64,000 nucleotides of DNA from Iris pallida. Lineage: Eukaryota > Streptophyta > Magnoliopsida > Asparagales > Iridaceae. The stretch covers positions 44,575,466 to 44,639,465 of the forward strand of contig JANAVB010005597.1 of NCBI GenBank assembly GCA_029216955.1, written 5' to 3'. Every line of letters begins with the position of its first letter. Position 1 is the first letter of the stretch. Below are positions 35,391 to 47,865 of the stretch, piece after piece. The notes beneath the pieces are model-generated. The model was not told the origin of the DNA, did no database searches, and saw nothing but the letters and a program-made list of their open reading frames with translations. Position numbers and translations under genes: made by a program.

Positions 35391-38003
35391 TTAAAAGCAA
35401 GCCTCGCACTCATCAGTCCAATCGAATGTCACTCCCTTCTGGGTTAGCCGAGTTAAAGGCGCTGCCACTTTTGAAAAATCTTTGACAAACTTCCTGTAGT
35501 AGCCTGCCAAGCCGAGGAAACTTCGGATCTCGCTCGCCGACGTGGGTTGCTTCCAATCCACTACGGCTTCAATTTTCTTTGGGTCAACGGACACACCTTC
35601 CGCCGAGATGACGTGCCCTAGGAACGACACGCTACTCATCCAAAATTCACATTTGCTCAGCTTGGCATAGAGCTGATTGTCCCGTAGAGTCTGTAACACT
35701 GTCCTCAAATGTTCTGCATGGTCTTCTCTGTTCTTCGAGTAGATCAGGATGTCGTCGATGAACACGACCGCAAATTTATCCAAAAAGGGCCGGAAGACTC
35801 TGTTCATCATATCCATGAAAGCGGCAGGGGCGTTGGTCAGTCCGAAGGGCATGACCAAGAATTCATAGTGTCCGTATCTGGTTCGGAATGCGGACTTAGA
35901 AATGTCATCTGGTTTGATCTTTAACTGATGGTAGCCTGAACGAAGATCAATCTTTGAAAATACAGACGCTCCTTGTAACTGATCGAAGAGGTCGTCTATT
36001 CGAGTCAACGGATACTGGTTCCGAATTGTAACTTTGTTTAGCTCACGGTAATCGATGCACAGCCGCATTGATCCATCTTTTTTCTTCACAAATAGCACCG
36101 GAGCACCCCATGGTGAAACACTGGGTCTGATGTATCCCTTGTCTAATAATTCCTGTAGCTGTAGTTTGAGTTCCTTCAATTCAGCAGGCGCCATCCTGTA
36201 TGGTGCCCTTGAGATCGGACGAGTATCTGGAAATGTATCGATAGTGAATTCAATCTCTCGGTCCAGAGGCATTCCGGGTATCTCGTCAGGAAACACATCA
36301 GGAAATTCTGCCACGACTTCAGTGTTAGCTGAGTCTGCACCATTCTTGCGTGTGTCTCGAACAGAAGCAAGGTACCCTTCGCAGCCAGAATGAAGCAATC
36401 GTCGGGCCGTAGTAGCTGAAATCACCATCGAAGCCTTCGCCGATGAACTGGCCGAGTAAGAGAATTCTGTTCCTCCAGGTAGGCGAAACATAACTCGCTT
36501 CTTCGCACAGTCAATCGTCACACAACATGCACTTAACCAGTCCATTCCCAGAATGATATCAAAATCTTTCATATCAAGCTCGACTACATCCAATGGTAGC
36601 TTTCTCTTCCCGATACATATGTAACCATCCCTACACATCATGTTAGTAGGCATCTCCACTCCTGATGGAGTACTAACACTAAGGTACATATCCAACATTG
36701 TCATTTTTATTTCATGTTCCTTAACATAGTCTTTAGATATAAAACTATGTGAAGTACCAGAATCAAATAAAGTACGTGCAGGAATGCCATTAAATAACAA
36801 TATACCTGTCACGACAGTATCTGATGCAAATGATGCTTCCTCCTGAGTCAATGCAAAGACTCGGCCCTGGGCACCGGGCCTCTGATTCTGTTGTGGCTGA
36901 GGAGGTCGTGGTGCCTGTCCACGATTCTGTTGATATTGTTGGTGATGCTGCTGCCTTGGAGGGTTCTGGTTGCCCCTTCCTGGACAATTGCGAGACATAT
37001 GGCCAAATTGACCACACCTATAGCATCCTCCCTCCAAGACCTTACAGTCATTAGCAAAGTGCCCTTTGTTGTGGCACTTGTTGCAGTACGGCCCAACCGG
37101 ATTGGGTCGATGGTAGCCACCGTAATTCTGACGCTTTGGCGCCTCATATCTGCCACCGTTGTTCGGTCTCTTGTTATGTAGATTCTGCACCGACGCTTGC
37201 ACTGGCGCCGTCGCAGGATAGTGTGGGTCCAATTCCTTTGCGTGCTCATAAGACTCCTGAAAAGTCTTATATTTCTGAACCACGACTTGAGCCTTCAGAG
37301 CAGGCCTCAAGCCCTGCTCAAACCGACGAGCCTTAGATGCATCGTCAGTAAACTTCGTGATCGCATACTGAGACAGTCTAGAAAACTCTGCCTCATACTC
37401 CTTCACCGTCATGTTCCCCTGTTCGAGCTTCTGGAACTCCAATTCCTTAGCTCGCTGCTCAGTCGAAGAGAAGTACTGAGCCAGAAATGCCTCGCGGAAC
37501 ATCAGCCAAGTAATTTTCGTTGTTCCATTCACTCCCGCGAGAATTTTTTTCTGACTTTGCCACCAGTAGTGTGCGTTGGAAACCAGCAGTAGTTTCACAC
37601 ACGAGACCCTCTTAGATCCAACAATACCCAAAGCTTCCAGGTGGTCTTCCACTTCAACTAGCCAATCCATAGCAATGGTGGCTTCCTCTGTCCCTTTGAA
37701 TTCTTTGCTGCAAATTTTCTTAAACTTTGTTATGTCGGCCACAGCAGTGGTCTTCTTAGCCGCCGGGGGTTCCTCTGCCTCCACTAGTTCGCTCTCTCGG
37801 GAGACTGGAGTGCCTTGAGCCCCATTGTTCACCACTGTTCGGACCAACTGTTGCAGGGTATCTAGCTGCTTCTGTTGGGCCTCGAATTGCTTCGCGTTCT
37901 GCCTCTGCTGGCTCTCCATCATAGCCAGCATCCTCTCCATAGGGTCGGTTGAGGCTACCACCCTTGAGCTACTCGCGTTGTTTGTCGCACCCGCCTTTGT
38001 CAT
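35391..38003 (-). CDS. D polyprotein, first part: gag-protease-reverse transcriptase
   Basis: 870 codons from ATG at 38003, 166 bases after the primer-binding site. Gag: glutamine-rich coiled-coil-like N-terminus (30-60), gag core about 100-260 ([23 protein letters not shown]), two intact zinc knuckles at 307-320 and 327-340. Protease: active site [10 protein letters not shown] with D414, second motif DIILGMDWL at 482-490. RT: about 600-870 with [19 protein letters not shown] and FIDD at 748-751. Gag packages RNA, protease cuts the polyprotein, and RT copies the RNA. The frame ends at a TAA (35393-35391) between the RT thumb and RNase H, while homology continues at once. A full copy would give one polyprotein of about 1,540 residues, usual for this lineage. 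Confidence 0.94.
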   Translation of the reverse strand: MTKAGATNNASSSRVVASTDPMERMLAMMESQQRQNAKQFEAQQKQLDTLQQLVRTVVNNGAQGTPVSRESELVEAEEPPAAKKTTAVADITKFKKICSKEFKGTEEATIAMDWLVEVEDHLEALGIVGSKRVSCVKLLLVSNAHYWWQSQKKILAGVNGTTKITWLMFREAFLAQYFSSTEQRAKELEFQKLEQGNMTVKEYEAEFSRLSQYAITKFTDDASKARRFEQGLRPALKAQVVVQKYKTFQESYEHAKELDPHYPATAPVQASVQNLHNKRPNNGGRYEAPKRQNYGGYHRPNPVGPYCNKCHNKGHFANDCKVLEGGCYRCGQFGHMSRNCPGRGNQNPPRQQHHQQYQQNRGQAPRPPQPQQNQRPGAQGRVFALTQEEASFASDTVVTGILLFNGIPARTLFDSGTSHSFISKDYVKEHEIKMTMLDMYLSVSTPSGVEMPTNMMCRDGYICIGKRKLPLDVVELDMKDFDIILGMDWLSACCVTIDCAKKRVMFRLPGGTEFSYSASSSAKASMVISATTARRLLHSGCEGYLASVRDTRKNGADSANTEVVAEFPDVFPDEIPGMPLDREIEFTIDTFPDTRPISRAPYRMAPAELKELKLQLQELLDKGYIRPSVSPWGAPVLFVKKKDGSMRLCIDYRELNKVTIRNQYPLTRIDDLFDQLQGASVFSKIDLRSGYHQLKIKPDDISKSAFRTRYGHYEFLVMPFGLTNAPAAFMDMMNRVFRPFLDKFAVVFIDDILIYSKNREDHAEHLRTVLQTLRDNQLYAKLSKCEFWMSSVSFLGHVISAEGVSVDPKKIEAVVDWKQPTSASEIRSFLGLAGYYRKFVKDFSKVAAPLTRLTQKGVTFDWTDECEACF

Positions 38004-38168
38004 CTCTGCAAAACAGAGGAGCTTGTTAGTCTCATAATATATTTATGGACTTATTGTATGGAACATCTCATTTCGGGACATTTAAAACCAAAGTTGTTCG
38101 AGAAGCAATAAAGCTTGTGTCATTTCGAAATCTTTAAAACCAAGAAATTCCCAAGGATGTAAAGCCGT

Positions 38169-38180
38169 GCTCTGATACCA
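38169..38180 (-). other. Primer-binding site of element D
   Basis: TGGTATCAGAGC on the minus strand, three bases from the 5' LTR. It is the exact complement of the last 12 bases of plant initiator tRNA-Met, including CCA. Confidence 0.95.
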
Positions 38181-38183
38181 AAC

Positions 38184-40089
38184 TGTCACGCCCCGATTCG
38201 GGAATCGTTCGCCTCCGCTTAGATTCACGCCGAATCGTTCGTCCTCGCTAAGGCGTGATGCCGTACAAGTCCGGAATTTCACTTGTACAAGGCGTGCTCG
38301 TGTTCTTTTTATAAAAGAGACATTTGAATAGAGATTCGCAGCGGATGATAAAGAAGTTTTGGCAACACAGATATGATCTGAAATAAGTTCTTTATTGATA
38401 TCTTTGAAATTACATTGCATAAACATAAGGCTCTCAAACAGCCGAGATGAAAGGCCAAACTTGGCTACAACTTGCAGAAATATTGAAATGAGATACAACT
38501 TGTTCCATACATCATATCCCTTTATTAATAATGCAGCAATAACCACCTTCAGCAAAATGCCTTCTTCTTCAAGTGGAAACTTCAAGATGTACGAAGCTTC
38601 TAAAGAGTCGGACAGCAAGCCTTCAGCGTCTATGATTATCCACTAGGTTCCCGGCACCTGTGGAGACGAGGGTCAGTACATTGCCACATATGTACTGGTG
38701 AGCGGCCGTAACCAATCTCACCATAAATCAACAGTAGTAAAATTACATGAATGTTCACTATTGATTTGTATTCTTTCTATCTTGCCTTAGGGTCCATTAA
38801 CAATTCATATATTTGATGAGAAATATAAGAAGCATACAGTGATGTTAGAAACATAAGCAATTCATGTTGTTCTAACATAAGCAGTTCATATTGATCACCA
38901 ATTTGGTGAATCTTACCCACGGTCGATAGCCATCCCTGTACATATTTATGAATACCACTTACTCTGCCTGCATAAGACAATGTTAGCTATGCCACCTGTC
39001 TATATGAAGGTCACTGGCGACACGCCATCCTAGACCGTCTTACTTGGTACAACGGCGCCCTTTCAGTGCGGGTAGCTAGCCCCACTGCTAGTCCCGTTTA
39101 CCGATGCCAGTACGTCGGCATAATTCCTTGTTCCCCCTAGGACGAACCGGGTCCGTGGCCGCGGATTACCGTTCTGGGAACTACCTTGTATACAAGTTGT
39201 CCATGACCATGCATGCAATGCAACTTAACTAATAAGAGACACGACATGCATGATAATAGCATCTTCCACACATATTTGTAGTTCTCATTTCATCTTGCCA
39301 TTTTCCCATCTTTCCATCTTACCAACTTGCCTTGAGCTATAGGCTCGTATATTCGTTCATCCAACCAAGGGACTATTCATGTTTAACCCATTCTTTCGAA
39401 CCGAAGTCCGATATACTTACCGCCCAATACTTGGGTCTTTGCATCACCTGTTAAACAATTCATATAGCATACGAGCATCATTCGATTTGCAACATAAGCC
39501 TAGCCATGTGATAATTTATCTTTCATTATCTTTCCCGTATTATTACTAGGCATCTTTTATTAAGCACCGAACGCAATAACAAGTCTACCATTGTTATGCG
39601 CGAAGATCAAGGATCGTCGAAGGATCAAAGCCACTCACTTGTTGGTGAATTGCCGACAGAAAGAGGTCTTCCACGTAACGTCACCCGAGGTTCACCGCGT
39701 TAGCACCTGCATTGGCACCAACGTCTGGTCAGCATACTTCTTCTCTTTCTCCCAGTTATTCGATATGAAATGCGTAGACGGTGAAAGTAAATCCATGAAA
39801 ACATTCATCGAAGACAATCACGAAAACGCACACAAAAGCCAACAGCAAAAGCGACATCGAAAACCAGCAGGGCAACGGTCTCGGGGCAAGCGACTCTTAT
39901 ATAGAACTCTTCCCCCAAGACGCGCGCCACTGCATCTTGGGCATCATTTCAAAAGAGTCCAATCCATAACGAGGAAAGGATCTCAATTTATTATCCCGCG
40001 ATCCTGGTAAAGTTTTCCCAATTCTCATCCGACTCGGCCATTCGGCCGCTAGCCCGCACCGTGCTCCGCAACGGATTCAGGGCATTACA
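38184..40089 (-). repeat. 5' LTR of element D
   Basis: 1906 bp, the copy that would start transcription (TATA box TATATAAG at 39903-39896; AATAAA at 38396-38391, both minus strand). Differences from the 3' LTR are scattered substitutions without indels. Non-coding. Confidence 0.95.
39896..39903 (-). promoter_or_regulatory. TATA box, D 5' LTR
   Basis: TATATAAG upstream of the leader, same context as in the 3' LTR. The expected promoter of the D genomic RNA. Confidence 0.6.
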
Positions 40090-41696
40090 AAATCAACCTC
40101 AGTAAAAAGATTTAAGTAGCCCTATATGTTGTCTCGAACAGCCAATAATTCGTTTTTGAAAACTTCTAGTGTTTGGTTCAAAAAATTCCTTCCAAGGAGG
40201 GGTGTTGGGTCAGTTTCTGTGTCCAATTTTTGGTCAGTTTTGCCTCGACTTTGCGTCGATTTTTGCAGACAGATTTTTCCACTATATTCAAAAATATTAC
40301 TGGAACTTCCTAGAGGGTCATGTAGGGTTCCTAGAATAGTTTACGGAATAAAAAATGATCAAGTATAGAAAAAGAAACAGGATGGGCAAATCAAGTACCT
40401 GACTGAGGCGAGAACAGAGCCTCCTCTGTTTCTTGGTCGGGTTAAGCAGTTTAAGGGCTTTTCCGGCGATCGACGGCCAGTGCAGGCGATCCAACTTGTG
40501 CGCGAGGGGGTACTTGGCCTGGGGGATAGCCTGTCACGCGATCACGAGGAGAATTGATATCGTTTTTTTCCAAAATTTCTCGATAGGTACGTATATATAC
40601 ATACATCCGAAAACTCAAATTTTGAATCGAATTTGGATCACCATTTAAACTGATTTGATCTAATCCTATTGGAGAAAGGATTTTGGGTTATGTGGGGAGA
40701 AGATTTCGACGAATTGGATTTGATGCAAATCCCCCTATGTCCCATGTTCGCGGAAAGAAAAGAGATAGGAAAAAAAGGTCGAGGCCTGCATAACTACTGT
40801 TCCTGAAGGAACAGTAGTTGATGTAGGTTTTTTGTTTTCTCTTTTGCTCTTTTTTTTTTACTATTTACTAATTAGATATATATTAAATATATAGAAATAT
40901 GTAATACCTACATATATACTTCAAAAAATTAACATAAAAATATAGAATTTTCTAAAACTCAATAACTACTAAAAAATATTTTTAAGTGAAAATTGTGCAA
41001 GAAATACTAATAGTAATATCTCTTTGCTAGTTTTTGCTATATATAAAAAAACTCTATAATTAGGTGCTAAACTTATTAAATAGGAAAATTCCATTAACAT
41101 TCTAAAATTTTAAAACTTGATAATAACCTTATAAGATATCTTTAGGAAATATTTGGTAAGCACTACAAAAAAAAAAGTTTACTGCTAGTCTTTAATTTAT
41201 AAGGGAAATCATATAATATTTGCTGACTATTTAATAAATAAAAATACCATAAAATATTAATAAAAATTTCTAAAAATTTATAAAAATAATAATAATATTA
41301 ACAATAAAATAATAATAATACATTTGGGTGACTACCCAATTACTATTTTGTTATAAGAAAATTAACTTTTACAATCCTTTTAAGGAAAAACTAAATACAT
41401 AAATAAATAGAAATAAATAAATAAATATTAACACATTGAAAAGATAGTAGGATATGATTTGATAAATTTAAACCACTAAATGTTTAAATAAAATAAATCT
41501 AGTAGCACCTACAGCTAATATGCTAGTCAAGGCGCTTGACTGTACTAGCCGTGCCATACTGTCTAGTCAATGCGCATAACAAAGTTAAGCATGACTAAGA
41601 CTGCATTTATAAATAAATAACAAATTAATTAAAATATAGTTTATTTAAGAAATTATAAAATAAAAAAATCCTTAAAATTTTTGGGAGTTTACAATA

Positions 41697-42735
41697 GCAG
41701 CAGCAGCTGAATACACTCCAAAAAATAGTACAATCGGTCGTGGCCAACAACAATTCTACGATGACGCCTACCGTGATCGACCCTGCGGTTCGATCCAATG
41801 AAGATGAACTGGAGGCACCAATGCTCTCACCTGCAACACCGAGAAGTTCTTACTTTGACTTGTCAAAATTCGCAAAAAGCTGCCACATTTCCTTCAACGA
41901 TACAGAAGATCCCTCCGTGGCGATCGACTGGTTGGAGGAGCTGGAAGACAAATTCGAACTTTTGGGTGTCGAAGACTCGAAAAAAGTCGCATGTGCTCAA
42001 CTCCTACTTCGAATGAACGCGTACGATTGGTGGGCCGTGTAAAAGCGGGCAATTCGACGTGAAGACGAGACAACGACGATCTCGTGGGCCACATTCAGAA
42101 AAGCATTCGAGACTGAATATCTTTCTGCAGCCGTGCGGCAGGAAAAAGAAAACAATTTTATGCAGTTGAGGCAAGAGAATATGACAGTACGACAGTACGC
42201 GATCGAATTTAACAAACTGGCCAAATTTGCTGGAGCATATCTACCTACAACTGCAAGTCGAGCTCGACGATTTGAAGTGGGCCTGCGTTCCTCAATTCGT
42301 GACCATGTTTCGGTACTTGAATACAAAACTATGGGCGAGGCACTCAACCATGCCCTCCGTCTGGAGTCTGAGTATCCTCCTGCTACTACTGGTACTGTTT
42401 ACTTTAATAACAAACGCCATAGTAATGTGGGAGGCAACAATGCGCACAAGCGTCAAAATCGCGACAACGGAGGCGGCAACCAGGCAAAGGATCAAATAGT
42501 CTCAATTTCTGCCAAAAGGAGGGGCACGTGGCCAACGAGTGCCGATTGAAGATTGGAGCATGCTTCGGGTGCGTCCAAATGAACCATATTGCACGCAACT
42601 GTCCGGAGATGCCGAACCAGCGCCCCCAACAACACCAACAAAACCGAGGCCAAGGTCCTCGGGCTCCACAGACCACACAATAGAACGGCCAAGACCATCG
42701 CCCCAATGCCCAGGGCCGCGTCTATGCCATGACTC
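41697..42735 (+). pseudogene. Element C gag, continued
   Basis: Gag core resumes after A1: QLNTLQKIVQ, then FNDTEDPSVAIDWLEELEDK, VACAQLLLRMNAYDWWAV followed by a TAA at 42040. It reopens in the same frame with FMQLRQENMTVRQYAIEF and RARRFEVGL. A frame change near 42490-42510 moves into the zinc knuckles: the first has lost its first cysteine, the second (CFGCVQMNHIARNC) is intact. Same order as the D gag residues 45-340. Confidence 0.87.
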
Positions 42736-43270
42736 GAGACGAAGCGTTCGCATCAGACACAGTCGTGGCAGGTATACTGTATTTCAATAATAAACCTGCC
42801 CGTGTATTATTTGATTCAGCTACCACGCATAGCTTTATATCGACGAACTTCACCGTCAAACACAAATTTCTCCTAACACCGTTGGGTCTCGATCTTACTG
42901 TTAATGTACCGTAGGGCATGCCACTACTTGTAAATTTAGTCTGCGGAGACGGAATCATCTGTATAGGTGGTCAAAAGGTCAGACTTGATGTGATAGTTCT
43001 AGATATTAAGGACTACGACATCATTCTGGGATGGATTGGCTCGGCCCGTGTAATGCAACCATCGACTATGCTGAAAAGAGGGTCACATTTCGTATACCTG
43101 GAGTGCCTAAATTAAGTTATTCATGTGGTGAGGTGCCGTCGACCTGCATGGTAATCTTTGCAATATATGCTCGACGGATGCCGTATTTCGGGTATGAAGG
43201 CTATCTAGCGTCCGTTCGAGAATTGCGACAGGATGGTGCAAATGTAGGTCAGACCGATATTGTGGCATAA
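42736..43270 (+). pseudogene. Element C protease
   Basis: Active-site region reads VLFDSATTHSFIS: the glycine of the DSG/DTG triad is alanine. A stop follows LTVNVP at 42912, and a one-base-type frameshift lies at about 43030, inside the second motif (DIILG / MDWLGPCNATI). The linker to RT ([15 protein letters not shown]) follows, ending in a stop at 43268. The damage is independent of that in D. Confidence 0.82.
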
Positions 43271-44568
43271 TTCCCAGATGTGTTCCCGGATGAACAGCCT
43301 GACATGCCACCTGATCGAGAGATTGAGTTCACTATTGACATATTCCCTGATACTTGATCGATCTCTAAAGCCCCATACAGAATGGCCCCTGCAGAGCTTA
43401 AAGAACTTAAAGTACAGTTGTAAAAGTTGCTCGACAAGGGATTCATACGACCCAATATCTTGCCATGGGGAGCGCCCGTGCTGTTCATCGAGAAAAAGGA
43501 TGGCTAAATACGTATTTGTATCGATTATCACAAGCTGAATACAAATACCCCCTGCCCCGCATAGACGATCTGTTTGATCAGCTGTAAGGAGCTACGATGT
43601 TCTCTAAAATTGATCTGCACTCGGGTTGCCATCAACTCAAGATCAAGCCGGACGATGTGCCGAAGTCCGCCTTTCGCACTCGATACGGCCATTACGAATT
43701 TCTGGTAATGTCGTTCGGCCTAACGAATGCCCCAGCTGCCTTCTTGAATTTAATGAATCGGGTGTTCCGACCATTCCTCGACAAGTTCGTAGTAGTCTTT
43801 ATCGATGATATACTCGTCGACTTGAAGAATAGGCAGCAACAAACTGAGCATCTACGGATCGTGCTTTAGATCCTTCAAGAAAATCAGTTGTATGCGAAGC
43901 GAAGCAAATGCAAATTTTGGCTGAGCAGTGTCGCATTCCTCGGACACATTATTTCAGCTGAAGGTATTACAGTCGACCCAAAGAAAGTTAAAGCCGTTCT
44001 CGATTGGAAACGGCCAGCGTCCGTCGGCGAGATTCAAAGTTTCCTTGGCTTAGCAGGATACTACCGACGTTTCGTAGAAGACTTCGCAAAGATCGCATCG
44101 CCTCTGACTCGCCTTACCCAGAAAGGAGTCGCATTTGAATGGTCAGACGACTGTGAAGCTTTCTTACAGGAATTAAAGTAACGGCTCATCTCGGCCCCGA
44201 TACTCGCACTTCCAGAACAGACTGAGGGTTTCCAGATATTCACCGATGCGTCCAGTCAGGACTTGGGGTGTGTACTGATGCATTGGAACAAGGTGATATC
44301 TTTTGCTTCCCGACAGCTAAAGCAGCATAAAAAAAACTACCCTACTCATGACCTGGAGTTAGCGGCGATTGTGTTCGCGTTAAAATTGTGGCATCACTAT
44401 CTTTATGGCATGGCATGCATGATTTATACCGATCATAAGAGCCTCAAGTATCTATTCACACAGAAGGAACTGAACTTACGACAAAGGCGTTGGCTTGAAC
44501 TGATAAAAGATTACGATTTGACTATTGACTATACGCCGGGAAAGGGAAATACTGAGACGGAACCCTGA
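43271..44568 (+). pseudogene. Element C reverse transcriptase-RNase H
   Basis: N-terminal RT ([47 protein letters not shown]) with several stops and a short deletion at the YRELN...RNQYP region. Palm at 43597-43869 with [21 protein letters not shown] and FIDDILV. Thumb [14 protein letters not shown]. RNase H at 44226-44560 with [21 protein letters not shown] and [10 protein letters not shown], ending at a frame change at YTPGKGN. Every domain is recognisable but none is intact. Confidence 0.87.
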
Positions 44569-46107
44569 TTCGGAAGTATATTGTCTCGCTATCCATGGAA
44601 CGCAGATTACTACGCGACCTAGAAAATATGTACATCGAACTCTGAGTTAGATTCAGTAATGTACAGTTGGAAAAGTTGCAGTTAGAGCCGAGCTTGCAAG
44701 AAAAGATCAAGACCGCTCAGAAGGACGATCCGTACCTGAAGAAAATACGAGAGCTAATCTCGACGGGTAGGACGACCGACTTTACGGAAGATGAAACCGG
44801 CATGCTTCGATTGAAGGGTAGCCTATGCATTCCGAATAATTCAGAACTTAGGAAGGAAATATTGTCGGAGGCGCACTATGCGAAGTACACCTTGTATCAC
44901 GGCAGCACAAAGATGTATAAGGACCTCCGTATAAACTTCTGATGGCACAAAATAAAAAGAGATGTGGCACTCTTTGTGTCACAATGCATGGCATGTCAGT
45001 AGGTAAAAGCTGAGCACCAGAGATCGGGCGGAGAGTTACAGAATTTGACGATTCCGGAATGGAAGTGGCAGCACATATGCATGGATTTCATTGTTGGTCT
45101 GCCAAGACGCCGTGGAGAAATGAGGCTTCGATCGACTAACCAAGTCAGCGTACTTCATTGCCATTAAAGTTACTTGGAGCGTTGATCGCCTGGCTCAGAT
45201 TTATATTGACGAGATAGTACGGCTGCACGAAGCCTCGGTATCCATAGTCTCTGATCGGAATGCACGATTTCTATCACGCTTCTAGAGTAGCCTTCAGTTG
45301 GCTCTAGCTACCAAGTTGCAGTTCAGCACAGCTTACCATCCCCAGACCGACGGCCAAAAGGAGCGTATAAATCAGATTCTCGATGACATATTACGGCTCT
45401 GCGCAATTGACTTCAAGTCAAGTTGGGACGTTCATCTACCTTTGGTTGAATTTGCATATAACAATAGCTATCAATCCAGCATCCAAATGGCACCGTATGA
45501 AGCCTTGTACGAACGAAAGTGCCGATCATCCATTTGCTGGGACGAAGTCAGAGAGCGACAGATTTTTGTCCCGGAACTGGTGAAATAGACTATGCAAAAA
45601 GTTCGACTTATTCGGGAAAGATTAAAGACCACACAGAGTCGTCAGAAAAGTTATGCAGATGTTCATCGCCGACCCCTCGAGATTCAAGAAGGTGATCACG
45701 TATTTCTTAAAGTATCGCCTATGCGGAGAGTTACCCGATTTGGTACAAAGGAAAAGTTGGGTCCAAGATTCGTTGGACCGTTCTTAATACTCAAGCGGGT
45801 CGCCCCAATAGCCTATCAAATTACCCTGCCACCGGTGCTAAAAGGTGTAAATAATGTCTTCCACATCTCTCAGTTATGGAAGTACGTACACGACCCTAGC
45901 CACATGGTAGATTTTGGTCAGCTGGAGCTGAAGTTCGATTTATCTTACGTTGAAGAGTCAGTTCAAACCTTAGAACGCAAGGATAAGCTGCTGCAGAATC
46001 GAACGATCCCTCTCATCTGCGTACTCTGGAGAAACTATTTGATCGAAGAGTCAATGTGGGAACTTGAATCGGAGATGAAGGAGAAATTTCCTTTATCGTT
46101 CTCGTAA
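44569..46107 (+). pseudogene. Element C integrase and chromodomain
   Basis: LEPSLQEKIKTAQ linker, zinc-binding EAHYAKYTLYHGST (second histidine site disturbed) and CMACQ with a stop after it, core start CMDFIVGLP, then a frame-broken stretch 45110-45290. The core resumes with [19 protein letters not shown] and [20 protein letters not shown]. An uninterrupted stretch 45592-46107 holds the integrase C-terminal domain and a chromodomain-like end (VQTLERKDKLLQ, LICVLWRNYLIEESMWELE). Confidence 0.87.
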
Positions 46108-46124
46108 AGGTAGGTTCTATTCTT

Positions 46125-46144
46125 AAGTTTCGATGATGAAACTT
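46125..46144 (+). other. Pol-end hairpin of element C
   Basis: AAGTTTC and GAAACTT pair perfectly around the loop GATGAT, 17 bases before the 3' LTR. The loop differs from the AGGA of the other elements. Confidence 0.55.
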
Positions 46145-46161
46145 TTCTTAGTTGGTTATGG

Positions 46162-47865
46162 TGTAGTGCTCCGTCCCTATATCGTGCCCCGTTTCTATCT
46201 ACTGGGTGCGCGAGAAAGGAACATTGCCGCTATTGATTCGGTCGGGACCGATACGTCAGGATCGGCCGAATCGGTCAAACGAGAACGATTGAATTAAGAT
46301 CCTTTTCTCGTTATGTAAAGGCTTCTTCAGAATCAATTTCCACATTCAGCGGGTTACGCCTCAAGGATTGGCTCTGCGGCTGAGTCGGAAGAGACCTCCC
46401 GTTGCTCTGGTTTTTATGCCGCACTTGAATTGGCTTTGGCTTTGGTTTTCGTGGATACGTTTTCGTGAATGTTTTCGATAGATTTTTATGGTTTGTGTTT
46501 TCGAACTTCGCATTCGTATCAAAACTTCTTGAATAATACAGTGTTCTAATCAGTTGCTTATTCGATTGTAGGTGATCGCATAGGCGACATTTGTGCAGCC
46601 AACCAGTCCTTCGCCTGAAGCAAAGTCTAAGGTGAGTGGCTGACCTTCTTCGCCTCGACCCTCTATTTTAAAATGAAACATGAAACACAAACGAAATGCT
46701 TGTCAACATAGTACAGAATCAAAGAAATTATGGCACGATTCTTCACGACACTCTTGCTATAGAACTGTTGTATGCAGAAACTGATGCATGCTTTTTTATG
46801 TCCCATTTACTTAGCCTATACAAACAGAAGAATGAATCGATTAACGTCTATCGCAATAGTAAAGCTAAAGTGAATAAATTGACTAAGTTCAAAAGAAAGG
46901 CTAAGTTTCGCACATAAAAGGGAAAGGATAAGGTTCTAGAAAAAAGAGAGCATTTTTTAAGACTCTTTAAAACGGTCATTGGACAACTTATCAACAAGGT
47001 GTAGTTTTCTCGAACAGTTGCCTAGGCCAAGGAAACAATTCGGCCCGGGAGGAACGAGTATAGCAAGCGCCAGCCTTACATCGATGTGGGTTATTCGAAA
47101 ACTTTCGTACAAGGCTCGCTACTCGCCGCGAAAGGGTCACCGTCTAACCCAGGTATAGTCCGTGATGGCTTGACATTGCCAGTGACCTTCATACCCTTTC
47201 ATGGCTTGAACCAATACACGTGACACGGGATAAAGTTGGACAATTGCTTGCCTCAAACATGTTAACATGCAAATCAAACAGGATGGTTAGAAAGATCACA
47301 AATATAGCTAACATGTTTTATAAAACTGCTTGAACCAAATACAGAGCTTGGATTTAATTAGCCACTCGCCAGTGCATGTAATCGTACTGACCCTCGCTCT
47401 TTGCAGGTGCCATGAATCAGAAAGAATGCGCCAACTAGCTAGGCGACGTTCGTGCTTTTGAAGCTTCGACCCCGCGTCGAAGACCTCGCCGCTGAATTTT
47501 TGAAGACTCTCCACAAGTCCAAGGAACAAGTCTCGACATCCTTCACACCCAGGTGGCTAGAATACTTTTGTTATACATGAGGGATGTATGTATGGAACAA
47601 TTATCTCATCGACACTCCTTTTGTAATCGAGTCATGTTGAAAAGCCCGCACGGCACGATTGTAATGGAGTCTGTAAAAGATGTATATTATCAATAAAATA
47701 AAAATTTTCTTTGTCTCAATGTGTTCTTAAATTTATCTTCGCTCACTCTCTTAAATTCTGTATTTCGGATTACCTTATGACTATGCCTTGTGCGATCGCA
47801 AATTAAGTTTACACGACATCACGCCCAGGGAACGACTATCGATTCTACGGAATCGAGATGTGACA
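46162..47865 (+). repeat. 3' LTR of element C
   Basis: 1704 bp, TGTAGTGCTCCG...GAGATGTGACA, followed by TSD TATGA. Polyadenylation-type AATAAA at 47692-47697. No coding sequence. Confidence 0.9.
47692..47697 (+). terminator. Polyadenylation signal in C 3' LTR
   Basis: AATAAA in the same context as 12417-12422; the 3'-end signal for a C transcript. Confidence 0.5.

Larger units (their letters stand above)
31479..40089 (-). mobile_element. Element D, near-intact Ty3/gypsy chromovirus
   Basis: 8611 bp, minus-oriented, inserted in solo LTR A1. Two LTRs of exactly 1906 bp, perfect TSD AAATC (31474-31478, 40090-40094), canonical primer-binding site, and gag-pol open from 38003 to 33387 except for one stop codon. 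About 16 base differences between the LTRs by eye (about 0.8%), the lowest of any pair here, so it is the youngest insertion. It is the best reference in the window for reading the broken C and E. Confidence 0.95.
12988..41696 (-). mobile_element. Solo LTR A1, itself split by A2 and D
   Basis: One A-type LTR (TGTAAAGCCC... to ...GGGAGTTTACA at 41693) in three pieces: 12988-13778, 30122-31478 and 40095-41693, about 3.75 kb when joined. No second LTR or internal domain belongs to it. GCAGC precedes it at 12983-12987 and recurs at 41697-41701, leaving ATA between the expected TTTACA end and the duplication. The frame of the C gag is continuous if GCAGC is the TSD. The last piece is AT-rich U3 from 40830 on; a TATATATA run near 40592 is a possible TATA box. 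No gene lies in the A1 pieces. Confidence 0.82.
10888..47865 (+). mobile_element. Element C, Ty3/gypsy chromovirus split by nested insertions
   Basis: Two related LTRs (10888-12588 and 46162-47865) bound this element, with a perfect TSD TATGA at 10883-10887 and 47866-47870. It is plus-oriented: primer-binding site and gag start on the left, rest of gag and pol at 41697-46107. Between lies a block of about 28.7 kb nested inside gag. A sample of about 265 LTR bases differs at roughly a tenth of positions, so it is old, and all its coding regions are broken. Without the nest it would be about 8.3 kb. Confidence 0.92.

Noticed and set aside
38169..38180. 3' end of a tRNA-Met gene
   Set aside because: Only the last 12 bases match, at the exact primer-binding position next to an LTR; no cloverleaf upstream.
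38082..38618. 178-codon minus-strand frame, near-copy at 31410-31913
   Set aside because: Lies inside the D LTRs, crosses the LTR boundary, and has no recognisable domain.
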